Assembly: GCF_002736145.1 (NCBI RefSeq)
Contig: NZ_CP024160.1
Coordinates: forward strand, 1,612,001-1,676,000
Direction of reading: 5' to 3'
DNA length: 64,000 nucleotides
Source of the DNA: Collinsella aerofaciens
Lineage (GTDB): Bacteria; Actinomycetota; Coriobacteriia; Coriobacteriales; Coriobacteriaceae
The translations under genes and the position numbers were made by a program. Positions 33,885-43,367 of this stretch are shown here, in pieces. The notes under the pieces are model-generated. The model made no database searches. It was not told the DNA's origin and saw nothing but the letters and a program-made list of their open reading frames with translations. Position 1 is the stretch's first letter. The number at the start of each line of letters is the position of its first letter.

Positions 33885-36800
33885 CTAGTGGGTCTTGCGG
33901 CGCTTGATCAGCATGATGAGGGCTATCACTACGAGCGTTGCTCCCGCTGCTGCTGCGGTGGCGACTAGGGCGAATGTTTGGTCGCCGGTGTTTGCGAGGT
34001 TCTTCGCTGTGGTCGTAGTCTTGACCTTGGTGTCGGTCTTAGCTCCGTTGTCGGACTTGGGCTTGTCCGGGTTCGTCGGGGTCTCAGGAGTCTCGGGGTC
34101 CTTTGAGCCTTCGGAATCGGTTGGGCCGGCGGTGTTTACCAGCGTATGGTCCAGGAACTTCTTGGCGCCCGCACTTGCCTGTGAGAACAGGCGGCGCGTG
34201 CGGATCGGGGTGGCGTTCACCGTTGTGGGCGCCGTCTCCTCGGCCTCGATATTCACGAGCGTCGTGCCGGTGTCGAGGCCCACGTCGTTGTATCCCACGT
34301 GGCAGTAATACTGCGCACCGTCATCGTCTGCGGTCAGGTCAATCTCGAGCTTTGAGGCCGTTCCAGCCGCGAGGTTGCCATCGGCACCCACGAGCTTAAA
34401 CTCTGTCTCGCCGCGGCCCTTGCGGTACCACATATAGGTCGGTGCCAGCCCTGTTTCGCTATCGTCGGCACCGAGTTGCTTCACATGGCCAATCGCCGAG
34501 AGCGTCAGGTGGCTTCCCGCCGTGCGCTCAACCGAAGAGTCGTATCCAAAATCCGGCCCCTCCGCAGCATCCGCCGCAGGTCCGCTCACGGTCATCGTCA
34601 TGCCATCGGGCATGGTCTTGACCGTGATGATTGCCGAGCGAATACCTGTTTCGGTCGTGGATCCATTCTTAACGGCGGCGATGGCGAATCGATACTCCGT
34701 ATTGGGCTGCAGCCCATCCCACTTGAGCGAGGTCTGCGTGTTGTCGGCAATCTTCCAGCTATTGACGACCGCATCCGCCGCATTGCTCTGCAGCATGCCC
34801 ACGCCGTAGCTAAAGCCACTCTTGTTTGCGAGTACATCGTCCCAGCTAAACGTAACGCTGGTCGAATCGACGGCGTTTGCCGTAAAGCCCGTCACGGCCG
34901 GCGCGTCGGGCATCTCGACGTCCTTAACGTCATAGCCCACGATCCAGAACTGGTCGGTGTCCTTGGTGCCGAGCTTGTCGCCCGAGTCTGCCTCGAACTT
35001 GTCGACATCCACCGCGTTGACGCCCAGACGCCACACAAAACCGTACTTGCCCTGCGCGGCCTCGGGCAGGTTGTCGACGGTGCCGCCGTATTCGGTCGAT
35101 TCACTCGAGGAGTTACCCGTAGTAAAGCCGGCGTTGGCACCAAAGCACAGGCCGCCAAACAACTCGTGCTTTGCGAGCTTCGCGCCCATGACAACGCTGC
35201 CGTTCAGCGTCAAGCCGAGCTCGAGCTCCTGCTCCTTGCCCTCCTCGACTTCGATGGTCTGCTCAATGCTCGCCCCCGACTGCGCGGCGGCGCCGTTAAA
35301 CCCATCGTGCGTGTAGGCGCGCGTTACGCCAGGCTTGCCCAGGCCAAAGGAATCCCCAACGGGAGTCTCGCCGTTGAGCGTCGTTTGATAGGTTCCGGGT
35401 TCTCCCGACCGGTTGGTCAAAAAGTAGCTGAGCGGCGTCATATTGTGCTGTTTGGCAATGCGGTCATAGGCCTCGACATTAACGACCGAGGTCTGCGCGC
35501 CGAGCGACACGGGCGCCGCCATCACGCCCTTGCCACCAGTTTCCTCATTTTCGATCTCATACTCGTAATAGACCATCGGAATCGTGTAGAGCACGGCCTT
35601 GTCACCCTCGCCGGCATGCGACTCATAGCTTACGCTTGTGCTGACCGTGCGCTCGCTCCGGTAGTCATAGCATCCCTCGGCGGCAAAATCGACTGAAGCA
35701 TTCATCGCGACCAGGGGCGGACCGGTCTGCACCTCGACGGCAACGCCCAACTCGGCGCCAATGGTATAGCCCTGGGATGTCCCCGTGCCCTTTTCCTCTC
35801 CGTATGACGTGCCGCCCAACACCAGATAGCCGTATGCCTGCTCCAGATCCTCAACATAGGGCGCATCCTGCAGCACGGCAAGCACGCGCGGGTTGGTATA
35901 GACCTTGTAGCGGTCCTTGTACGTGATCTTGACGCTGTCGTTGTCGACATCGGGCAGCGCGAGCGAGATAAATGTGCCGTAGGTAGTGCCGCGACGGTTG
36001 CTCTCGCTAATCACCTGCTCCTCGCCGCGGCGCACCTTTCCGTTCTCGTCGAGCGAAAAATGCGAGGCGGTCATCCAATAGTAGTCATCGTTCTTGCGCA
36101 GGTCCTCGTCGCGGTGCTTGCCCACCACGGCGATAAAGCTCTCGTTATAGCGGTCCGAACCCGAGACGCTGCCCGCCTTGACGTCGCTGATCCACACCTG
36201 CTCTATACCCTTGTGGTCATGCTTGTTGCTGCTGTTGTATTGCTGACCGCTCATGCTCATGGTTCCGACCATGGACCCCAAGCCCTGAGCCCCGCTCTGT
36301 GCCGTGTTGCAGGCAAAGTCGCGGAACACATCGCCGCCCACGAGCACCTCGTCGACCGCCAGCTGCTCGGACAGGCCGTCAAGGTTGGCAGTGGCAAGGG
36401 CAATAGGCGCCAAGGTGCACGGATAGCGCTTATCCTGAACGCTATCCTTCCATGCGCTGTTGGGCACATGCATCAGCCCATAGGAGGCGAGGAGCCCGTC
36501 TCTGTATTCCTTGCAATCGGAAAGCTTGAACTCGCCAGACTCCGAGTCAAAATACGCGTAGCGGTACAGCGCGCCGTACAGCCCCTTGCTGCCGTCAGAA
36601 GCGCCGTAATCAAAAGCGCTGCGTTGCCAGTCATAGCCCGCAAGAATAAGGCCCGTGACGGTTTCACCCGTCTTCTTTCCTTCTTCATCGTAGGCGGCAA
36701 ACGTGCCGAACGTCGCATTCGCAGCGACCATGGTCTTGCCGTTCGCGGAGAGGGAGATTGCGCCCGCGTCGCCCAGAGCATCGACATGGACGAGCGCACC

Positions 36801-37973
36801 CTTGGATGCATCCCACGAAAACAGCTCGCAATGCGTCGACTTATCAATATTCTTCTTGCCGTAGGGTGCCGAGACCACGATGGCGAGGTCATCGCAAAAA
36901 TCGCGATCGAGGTCGCCGGCCGCTAGCGAAACGACAGGAGCTGACTGAAGCTGCGTCCAGGAGTCGCTCCCGCCCTTGTTGTGCGTGGTGTAGTCCGCGG
37001 CGTTACCGGCATCGATCTTGACGACGCTTTGCTTCCAGTTGCCGCCCTCCAAGTCATACATGTCGACTACAGCCTTGCGCACGCCGTTCTCGTCGACATA
37101 GCAGCCCGCGTAGACAAAAAGCTCGTCGACGCCGTCGCCATCGACATCGCCCGCCTCGACATCAAAGACGGCGTCGTGCTCTTGCAGGTAACCGGCATCC
37201 AGGTACTTAAAACGGCCTTCGTACATCATATTAGTGTTGACCGTCACCGGCAGGTGTGTGTCGAGAGTGCGCGTACGCCCGTTGCTAAACGAGTAGAGGA
37301 CCAGCTCAACCTTTCCGGCGTATGACTTGCCGTCAATCGTCGTGGAGGAACTGTCGCCGTAGGCACGGAGCTCGGCAACGCGGCTCTTTTTGCCCGTGCT
37401 GGCGTCGCTGCAGAACTCAACACTCGTGGCGTGAATGCCCGAGAAACCGTTGTTGTCGTTGGCGAGTACTGTTGAGGACTCATTGTTGCTTAGGTACGAC
37501 CAGGTGCCGCCACCGTAGTCGCTATGCTTGTAGAGATCGCTGTTCGTATCGAAGTTGTTGACGTTTTGCCAGAACTTTGCGGCGCCCCACACACTTCCAT
37601 AGCCATCGGTGAGTTTGCTGCTGCCGCCAATGTCACCGCGCTCGACGTTCTCGAGCTTGTCGCGCAGAGTGTAGCGATTGCCATGGCTACCGTTAGCTGC
37701 CATATAGACCTCGCTGCGCGTGGCAAACGTCGTGGGGGTATCAGTGGAATAGGGGCCAACGGTATCGGCCGGAATGTCCTCGCTCGTGCCCAGACCCAGG
37801 GCTTGATAATCCTGCTCGGTCATATCGGTGATTGCGGGCGCGTCTGCCGCCTGGGCAACCTGGGGCGTGGCCGTGAAGCAGGCGACGCTCGTGGCGATCA
37901 ACGCAGCAAGCGCCGCCGTCCCAACAAGCGGGATTTTCGACAGCCTACGGATACGGGAGTGTGGAACGTACAT
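33885..37973 (-). CDS. Large LANTGD-anchored surface protein with FG-GAP-like repeats and fibronectin III domain
   Basis: 1,362 residues from ATG 37973 (GAGG six bases upstream; an earlier in-frame ATG lacks a site). The signal peptide ends about AQAADA. Calcium-type FG-GAP/VCBS motifs occur, such as DVDGDGVDELFVYAG and DLDRDFCDDLAIVVS. A fibronectin III domain (DSTSVTFSWDDVLANKSGFS ... LQPNTEYRFAIAAV) lies near 1,060-1,150, then an Ig-like domain (TYMWYRKGRGETEF), a Pro/Lys spacer and LANTGD with a membrane span and KRRKTH. It is probably wall-bound and binds a ligand or glycan. It is upstream of sipW but separately terminated. Confidence 0.88.
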   Translation of the reverse strand: MYVPHSRIRRLSKIPLVGTAALAALIATSVACFTATPQVAQAADAPAITDMTEQDYQALGLGTSEDIPADTVGPYSTDTPTTFATRSEVYMAANGSHGNRYTLRDKLENVERGDIGGSSKLTDGYGSVWGAAKFWQNVNNFDTNSDLYKHSDYGGGTWSYLSNNESSTVLANDNNGFSGIHATSVEFCSDASTGKKSRVAELRAYGDSSSTTIDGKSYAGKVELVLYSFSNGRTRTLDTHLPVTVNTNMMYEGRFKYLDAGYLQEHDAVFDVEAGDVDGDGVDELFVYAGCYVDENGVRKAVVDMYDLEGGNWKQSVVKIDAGNAADYTTHNKGGSDSWTQLQSAPVVSLAAGDLDRDFCDDLAIVVSAPYGKKNIDKSTHCELFSWDASKGALVHVDALGDAGAISLSANGKTMVAANATFGTFAAYDEEGKKTGETVTGLILAGYDWQRSAFDYGASDGSKGLYGALYRYAYFDSESGEFKLSDCKEYRDGLLASYGLMHVPNSAWKDSVQDKRYPCTLAPIALATANLDGLSEQLAVDEVLVGGDVFRDFACNTAQSGAQGLGSMVGTMSMSGQQYNSSNKHDHKGIEQVWISDVKAGSVSGSDRYNESFIAVVGKHRDEDLRKNDDYYWMTASHFSLDENGKVRRGEEQVISESNRRGTTYGTFISLALPDVDNDSVKITYKDRYKVYTNPRVLAVLQDAPYVEDLEQAYGYLVLGGTSYGEEKGTGTSQGYTIGAELGVAVEVQTGPPLVAMNASVDFAAEGCYDYRSERTVSTSVSYESHAGEGDKAVLYTIPMVYYEYEIENEETGGKGVMAAPVSLGAQTSVVNVEAYDRIAKQHNMTPLSYFLTNRSGEPGTYQTTLNGETPVGDSFGLGKPGVTRAYTHDGFNGAAAQSGASIEQTIEVEEGKEQELELGLTLNGSVVMGAKLAKHELFGGLCFGANAGFTTGNSSSESTEYGGTVDNLPEAAQGKYGFVWRLGVNAVDVDKFEADSGDKLGTKDTDQFWIVGYDVKDVEMPDAPAVTGFTANAVDSTSVTFSWDDVLANKSGFSYGVGMLQSNAADAVVNSWKIADNTQTSLKWDGLQPNTEYRFAIAAVKNGSTTETGIRSAIITVKTMPDGMTMTVSGPAADAAEGPDFGYDSSVERTAGSHLTLSAIGHVKQLGADDSETGLAPTYMWYRKGRGETEFKLVGADGNLAAGTASKLEIDLTADDDGAQYYCHVGYNDVGLDTGTTLVNIEAEETAPTTVNATPIRTRRLFSQASAGAKKFLDHTLVNTAGPTDSEGSKDPETPETPTNPDKPKSDNGAKTDTKVKTTTTAKNLANTGDQTFALVATAAAAGATLVVIALIMLIKRRKTH

Positions 37974-38089
37974 GAGGGACCTCGCTTTATTCGAATGGAG
38001 TGGACTCATTTTTGCAAATGATACGTCCGATGCCCGATATCACGTGTCTCATTTTCGCCAACGGCGTGTCTCATTTTTGAGAATCCGAG

Positions 38090-38560
38090 ATGCCGCGGAA
38101 ATCTTATCCCAGCTCAAAGGCCATTTCTGGGATGTATTTTCCGTCGAGTGCCTCATCGGGAAACTGCATCCCATTTCAAGCGTCGATTCTGGGACGCACT
38201 TTCCCCTTAGACCCTCAACCGGAAACCGCATCCCACTTTGAGCGCAAATTCCGGGATGCATTTTCCGCTTGAGCCTCATCGGGAAACGGCGTCCCACTTT
38301 GAGGGCTGATTGTGGGATGCATTTTCCGTTTTTGCTCTCATTGGGAAAATGCATCCCGTTTCTTGACCGAATAATGGGACGCAATTTCCCGTTGGAGCGC
38401 CTTTGGGAAAGTGTGTCCCACTTCGACCGCCCAGAGTGGGATGCACTTTCCGCAAAGCACCTCAACGGGAAACTACGTCCCATTCCAAAGGCAAATTCCG
38501 GGACGCATTTTTCGAAAGCCTGCCCATCCGGAAAGCCCGTCCCACTTTGGACGCATCCGG
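38090..38560. repeat. Tandem array of about eight palindromes, period near 62 bp
   Basis: Each unit reads GGGAAA-nn-GCATCCCA, then TTTGAGCG-like bases, then TGGGATGCATTTTCC, so every unit folds on itself. Left arms begin near 38097, 38158, 38221, 38280, 38343, 38406, 38468 and 38530. Units differ by substitutions in both arms while most pairing is kept. There is no gene in the 800-base gap 37974-38774. Not CRISPR: units are palindromic throughout and there are no equal spacers. Related single units occur at 1023-1140 and near 24300. Confidence 0.85.
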
Positions 38561-38603
38561 GCACGGAACCATCGACCTATCAGGCCTCCCATCAATAAAG
38601 AGG

Positions 38604-38732
38604 CGTCCTCCCGGACGGCGGGGCACGAAGTTCATCGCGAGTTCCGCACGCAAAGAAGGCCACTTAATGTGGCCTTCGTCTTGCGCAGGACTGTAGAGCA
38701 GGGAACTTCGTGCCCCGACGCCCGGGAGGACG
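38604..38732 (-). ncRNA. Candidate structured RNA/repeat element, copy C
   Basis: Outer arms of about 29 bases (CGTCCTCCCGG ... and complement, two mismatches) enclose the constant cores described for copy A, read on the minus strand, and an inner hairpin GAAGGCCAC-ATTAA-GTGGCCTTC. It lies after the palindrome array and about 40 bases downstream of the flavodoxin stop in that gene's direction. Sequence from about 38527 closely parallels 24301-24520. Confidence 0.6.
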
Positions 38733-38774
38733 TTTCATTTAGAAAGATGGACCAATCGCCGTCAGCGATGGGAG

Positions 38775-39326
38775 CTACTCCCCCAGCACGGCCTTTTTGG
38801 CGGCTGCAGCCATGTTGTCCAGATCCTCCTTGGTGGGGTGATCCTTTGCGGCAACCCAGTTGTCGAGCAGCATCTTAAATCGGGCGTTGTCGGGATCTTG
38901 CTCGAGCATGGCCTCGTAGCGCTGCTTGACCGCGGGGCCCATCTTGCCCTGGCACATCGCCCAACCCGCAAGCTCGGCATCCCCAGCCAAATTGGAAGTT
39001 ACGCGGTCGATAATCTGCTGATAATAGCTCTGGTCGGCCCCAAAACCGCAGGTGCCAAACAGAAAGACGCGCTTGCCGTGCAAGGCGGAGAGCAACGCCG
39101 CGACCGAAGGCGTGCACGCGCCCTTGTCGCACCAAAAACCGACGAGCACTGTGTCGGCCGCGCAGGCGCCCTGCGCCTCGAGCGCAACCTGATCTGCATC
39201 CGCATCGTCGCTCAACGCCGCGGCATGGACAAACTCAACGCCCGCAGCCTGCAGAGCGCGCTTGATCGCGCCCGAAACCATCCTGGTATTACCGCTCTTG
39301 CTGTTAACCACCAAAGAGCACGTCAT
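38775..39326 (-). CDS. Flavodoxin-like protein
   Basis: 183 residues from ATG 39326; a GTG at 39332 lies closer to GAGG and is an alternative. LVVNSKSGNTRMVSGAIKRA is the FMN phosphate loop (S-x-x-G-N-T) of flavodoxins. DTVLVGFWCDKGACTPSVAAL near 60 and RVFLFGTCGFGADQSYYQQI near 87 hold the isoalloxazine-side loops with two Cys. The tail (LEQDPDNARFKMLLDNWVAA) is helical. Such flavodoxin-family proteins act as electron carriers or small reductases. The gene stands alone, upstream of an ABC pair on the same strand. Partner unknown. Confidence 0.85.
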   Translation of the reverse strand: MTCSLVVNSKSGNTRMVSGAIKRALQAAGVEFVHAAALSDDADADQVALEAQGACAADTVLVGFWCDKGACTPSVAALLSALHGKRVFLFGTCGFGADQSYYQQIIDRVTSNLAGDAELAGWAMCQGKMGPAVKQRYEAMLEQDPDNARFKMLLDNWVAAKDHPTKEDLDNMAAAAKKAVLGE

Positions 39327-39453
39327 AGTCACGTTGCCTCGTTTCCCCCAAAACTAAAGCCACTAATGCAATTTATTAGATGAATATCTTAGTACTAACG
39401 TGACAGATGTAAACCACCGTCTGTCGATTGATTAATTTGCCCCACGGGCTTGC

Positions 39454-41313
39454 TCACTGGGCGAATTGGCTGCGGTAGAGCTCGGCGTAGAAGCCGCCTG
39501 CCGCCAGCAGCTCGTCATGCGTGCCGCGCTCGATAATCTGGCCGTCGCGCATCACCAGAATGCAGTCGGCGTTGCGGATGGTGCTCAGGCGGTGCGCCAC
39601 GACAAAGCTCGTGCGACCAGCCATGAGCTCGTCGAATGCCGCCTGCACCTGCAGCTCGGTGCGGGTATCGATGCTCGACGTTGCCTCGTCCAGCAGCAAA
39701 ATCGCCGGGTCGGTGAGCATGACGCGCGCGATGCACAGCAGCTGTTTTTGACCCTGGCTAAACGTGCCGCCGTCCTCGCCGATCACTGTGTCGTAGCCTT
39801 TCGGCAGCTGCACGATAAACTTGTGCGCATGCGCGCGCTTGGCCGCCTCGATAACCTGTTCGCGTGCGGCATCGGGACAACCGTAAGCGATGTTTTCCGC
39901 CACCGTGCCCTCGAACAGCCAAGTGTCCTGCAGCACCATGCCAAAGGCACGGCGCAGGCTTGCGCGCGTGTAGTCACGCGAGGAACGGCCATCGACCGCA
40001 ATGCGACCGGCATCGATATCGTAAAAACGCAGCAGCAAATTGATGAGCGTTGTCTTTCCGCAGCCCGTGGGGCCAACGAGGGCAAAGCGCATGCCGGGCT
40101 TAGCCTCGATGCAGATGTCCTGCAGCAGCTTGCGGTCGGGCACGTAGCTAAAGTCCACATGCTCAAAGGCGACCTCGCCCTGCGGCGCGGCAAGCTCTAC
40201 AGCGTCCGACGCGTCGGGCTCCTGTTCGCGCGCATCGAGCAGCGCAAACATGCGGCGCGCCGAGGCGTACGCGGTCTGGATCTGCGTAATGACGTTGGTG
40301 ACCTCGTTGAACGGCTTGGTGTACTGGTTAGCATAGGACAGGAAAATCTGCACACCGCCCACCGTAAGCGCCGCGGGCACGCCCGTGATCACGCCCGCGC
40401 AGCCGATCACAGCGACCACGGCATAGATGATGTTATTGATAAAACGCGTGCCGGGGTTGGAGAGCGAACCCATAAACTGCGCGCACTCGCCCGCGGTGTA
40501 AAGCTCGGCATTGAGGGCATCGAAGCGCTGCTGAGCGTGCGGGCCGTAGGCGAAGGCGTCGACAAGCTTCTGCTCGCCTACGTACTCCTCGATATGACCA
40601 CCGAGCTGCCCTTGAATACGCTGCTGCGCCGTAAAGCTCTTGTTGGAGAGCTTGGCAATAGCACCGGCTGCAAAAATGGAAAGCGGCGTGACGAGCACCA
40701 CCACGAGCGTCATGGTCAGGTTAATAGAGAGCATAAACGCGAGCGTGCCAACGATGGTGATAACGCCGGTAAAGAGCTGGGTAAAGCCCTGCAGCAGACC
40801 GTCGCCGACCTGGTCGACGTCGTTGACCACGCGACTCATAAGGTCGCCGTGGGCATGGCTGTCGATAAAGCTGAGCGGCATACGGCTGAGTTTGTCGCTC
40901 GCCTCCACGCGCATGTCACGCACCGTCTCGTAGGACAGACGGTTGACGCAGTAGCCCTGCAGCCACTGGAAGGCCGCGGCTCCCACCACGACGAGCGCTA
41001 ATTTGGTAACGAGCGGCAGCAGCGCATCGAAGTCCACCTGCCCGGTGGCGACGATCAGGTCGATGCCCTCGCCGATGAGGATGGGCGTGTAGAGCTGCAA
41101 GATCACCGAGACAGCGGCACTCACAAACGATGCCGCAAACGAAATGCGGTGCGGTCGGACATAGCCCAGCAGGCGGCGGGTCACCGCGCCCACGGGATAG
41201 CGCTCGGGATCGCCGGGCTGGCGCGGACCGTCGCCCAGGTCGTTAAGGTTATCGTTACCGGACACATTGGCCGTCATCGTGGCGACCGAACCGGAAGAAG
41301 TATACGGATTCAT
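39454..41313 (-). CDS. ABC exporter half-transporter, canonical-site subunit (second pair)
   Basis: 619 residues. About 40 polar residues precede six membrane helices. Walker A is GPTGCGKTT near 412, the signature FSQGQKQ near 517 and Walker B AILLLDEATSSID near 541, with the catalytic Glu; a typical H-loop, VVAHRLST, follows. It starts immediately after the stop of its partner gene (TAG then ATG), so they form one heterodimer. Multidrug-type family; substrate unknown. Unlike the other two pairs it has no MarR gene next to it. Confidence 0.93.
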   Translation of the reverse strand: MNPYTSSGSVATMTANVSGNDNLNDLGDGPRQPGDPERYPVGAVTRRLLGYVRPHRISFAASFVSAAVSVILQLYTPILIGEGIDLIVATGQVDFDALLPLVTKLALVVVGAAAFQWLQGYCVNRLSYETVRDMRVEASDKLSRMPLSFIDSHAHGDLMSRVVNDVDQVGDGLLQGFTQLFTGVITIVGTLAFMLSINLTMTLVVVLVTPLSIFAAGAIAKLSNKSFTAQQRIQGQLGGHIEEYVGEQKLVDAFAYGPHAQQRFDALNAELYTAGECAQFMGSLSNPGTRFINNIIYAVVAVIGCAGVITGVPAALTVGGVQIFLSYANQYTKPFNEVTNVITQIQTAYASARRMFALLDAREQEPDASDAVELAAPQGEVAFEHVDFSYVPDRKLLQDICIEAKPGMRFALVGPTGCGKTTLINLLLRFYDIDAGRIAVDGRSSRDYTRASLRRAFGMVLQDTWLFEGTVAENIAYGCPDAAREQVIEAAKRAHAHKFIVQLPKGYDTVIGEDGGTFSQGQKQLLCIARVMLTDPAILLLDEATSSIDTRTELQVQAAFDELMAGRTSFVVAHRLSTIRNADCILVMRDGQIIERGTHDELLAAGGFYAELYRSQFAQ

Positions 41314-43158
41314 CTAGCAGCCCTCCTTTGCGCAGACGGATGCGGGGACGGTTGGGGCAGACGCGGGCGCCGCACTCCCCTGCTGGCCCTCGAGCTCCTC
41401 GCGGCGAAGCTGCGACTGGCAGATCTCTCGGTAGAGCTGGCAGCTTGCATACAGCTCGTCATGCGTGCCCAGGCCCGCAACCGAGCCGTGATCGAGTACG
41501 CAGATCATGTCGGCATCGCGCACGGTCGAGACGCGCTGGCTCACGATGACGGTCGTGAGCGGCAGCCCGCCCTCGGCGGCACCGCGCACGCTACGCTCGC
41601 GGACGGCATGGCGAAGCGCCGCGTCGGTCTTAAAGTCGAGCGCCGAGGCGGAGTCGTCCATGATCAGAACCTGCGGCGAGCCCACTAAGGCGCGCGCGAT
41701 GGTCAGGCGCTGGCGCTGGCCACCGCTAAAGTTCTTGCCGCCCGCCTCGACCGGGGCGTCGAGCCCCTGCGGCTTGTTGCGCACGAACTCGCTCGCCTGC
41801 GCCATATCGAGCGCCGCCCAGAGCTCATCGTCGGTCGCCGACTCGTCACGCCAGGTCAGGTTGCTGCGAATGGTGCCGCTCACCAGCGACGTGCGCTGCG
41901 GGACGGTCGCGACCACATGGCGCAGCTGGTCGAGCGGCCAAGTGCGCACGTCGGCACCCATCACGCTCACGCTGCCGGTGCCCGCATCGTACAGGCGCGG
42001 GATAAGCGAGACGAGCGTAGACTTGCCGCTGCCCGTGCCGCCGATAATGCCGAGCGTTTTGCCCAGCGGCAGCTCCAACGTCACATCGCTCACGGCATTT
42101 GCCGCGCCCACGCCAAACGAAAAGCTCGCATGGTCAAAGCTCAACGCAGGAACGGGAGCGACATTGCCCGGCTCGGGCAGCGCGACCGGCTCGTTGTCCT
42201 CGTCAGTGATGCTCGGCACGCAATTGAGCACCTCGTTGATGCGCGACGCGCTGGCGCTCGCCTTGGTAAAGACCACGACCAGGTTGGCAACATACACGAT
42301 GGAGGTGAGGGTCTGCGTCATGTAGTTCACAAACGCCATGACCTGACCCTGCGTGAGCTCGCCCACGTTGACCTGGATGCCGCCGACCCACAGGATGGCG
42401 CACACGCCCAGGTTCATCACAAGAAACGTGACGGGGTTGAGAATCGACGAGAGCTTGCCCACCGCGATGGCAGTATTGGCCTGGTCATCGGCGGCCTGCG
42501 CAAAGCGCTCGCGCTCGTGATCTTCACGCACAAACGCACGGACCACGCGAGCGCCCGAAAGGCCTTCGCGGCAGATAAGCGCGATGCGGTCGAGCTTTGC
42601 CTGCAGCTGCTTGTAGTACGGAATACAGCGCGCCATGACAAACCAAAACACCAGGCCAATGGCGGGCGTGCAAATCAAAAAGATGATGCCGAGCTTAAGG
42701 TCGATGGCAAGGGCCGCGCACATGGAGCCCACCGCTAGAAAGGGCCAGCGGATGAGCATGCGCACGCCCAGCGCCACGGCAAGCTGCACCTGGTTGACGT
42801 CGTTGGTGATGCGGGTGATAAGCGACGGCGTGCCAAAGCGGTCGAGCTCGGCATAGCTCAGCTTATTAATGTGCTGGTAGAGCGCGCCGCGAATGTCGGT
42901 GCCCATGCCCTGCGAGGTGAGCGCCGCCATCTTTTGACAGACGAGCGTAAACGAGATGCCGATCACGGCCATGGCGGCGAGCACCACGCCGTAACGGACA
43001 ACGGCGTTGACATCGTGCGCGCCGATGCCCTTATCGATCATCTGGGCAATCACCAGCGGCGTAAGCAGGTCAAAGATCACTTCAATCAGCTTGCACGCAG
43101 GGCCAATCACCATATACCGGCGAAACTTACCACCAAAACGCCTGAGCAGCTCAATCAT
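41314..43158 (-). CDS. ABC exporter half-transporter, degenerate-site subunit (second pair)
   Basis: 614 residues from ATG 43158, preferred over an in-frame TTG because AGGGAG lies nine bases upstream. Six membrane helices are followed by an ATPase domain with Walker A GGTGSGKST near 372, FSGGQRQRLTIAR near 477 and VLIMDDSASALDFKTD near 499. The post-Walker B residue is Asp rather than Glu, and the H-loop reads VSQRVST without His. Both features mark a non-hydrolysing site in a heterodimer. The 3' neighbour supplies the active half. Confidence 0.92.
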   Translation of the reverse strand: MIELLRRFGGKFRRYMVIGPACKLIEVIFDLLTPLVIAQMIDKGIGAHDVNAVVRYGVVLAAMAVIGISFTLVCQKMAALTSQGMGTDIRGALYQHINKLSYAELDRFGTPSLITRITNDVNQVQLAVALGVRMLIRWPFLAVGSMCAALAIDLKLGIIFLICTPAIGLVFWFVMARCIPYYKQLQAKLDRIALICREGLSGARVVRAFVREDHERERFAQAADDQANTAIAVGKLSSILNPVTFLVMNLGVCAILWVGGIQVNVGELTQGQVMAFVNYMTQTLTSIVYVANLVVVFTKASASASRINEVLNCVPSITDEDNEPVALPEPGNVAPVPALSFDHASFSFGVGAANAVSDVTLELPLGKTLGIIGGTGSGKSTLVSLIPRLYDAGTGSVSVMGADVRTWPLDQLRHVVATVPQRTSLVSGTIRSNLTWRDESATDDELWAALDMAQASEFVRNKPQGLDAPVEAGGKNFSGGQRQRLTIARALVGSPQVLIMDDSASALDFKTDAALRHAVRERSVRGAAEGGLPLTTVIVSQRVSTVRDADMICVLDHGSVAGLGTHDELYASCQLYREICQSQLRREELEGQQGSAAPASAPTVPASVCAKEGC

Positions 43159-43367
43159 AAAAAGGCGCTCCCTATCATCATTCACACTCAATTCGAACCA
43201 TGATAGTACGGTGAGCCCAAAAGAAGCGTAAACAACTCGTCATTTCTAACGGGATTCAGTTTTCAGAGGGGTATACGCGCACGCCCGATCAATGGCGGGC
43301 AAACCGCCTGATATACTTACATTAGTGCTACCAGCTGAGTCGCCAACCCTTGAAATGAGGTGCCGAG

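Noticed and set aside
38090-38560. CRISPR-like array because of regular 62-base units
   Set aside because: Units are palindromes through most of their length, there are no unique spacers of constant size, and no cas gene is near.
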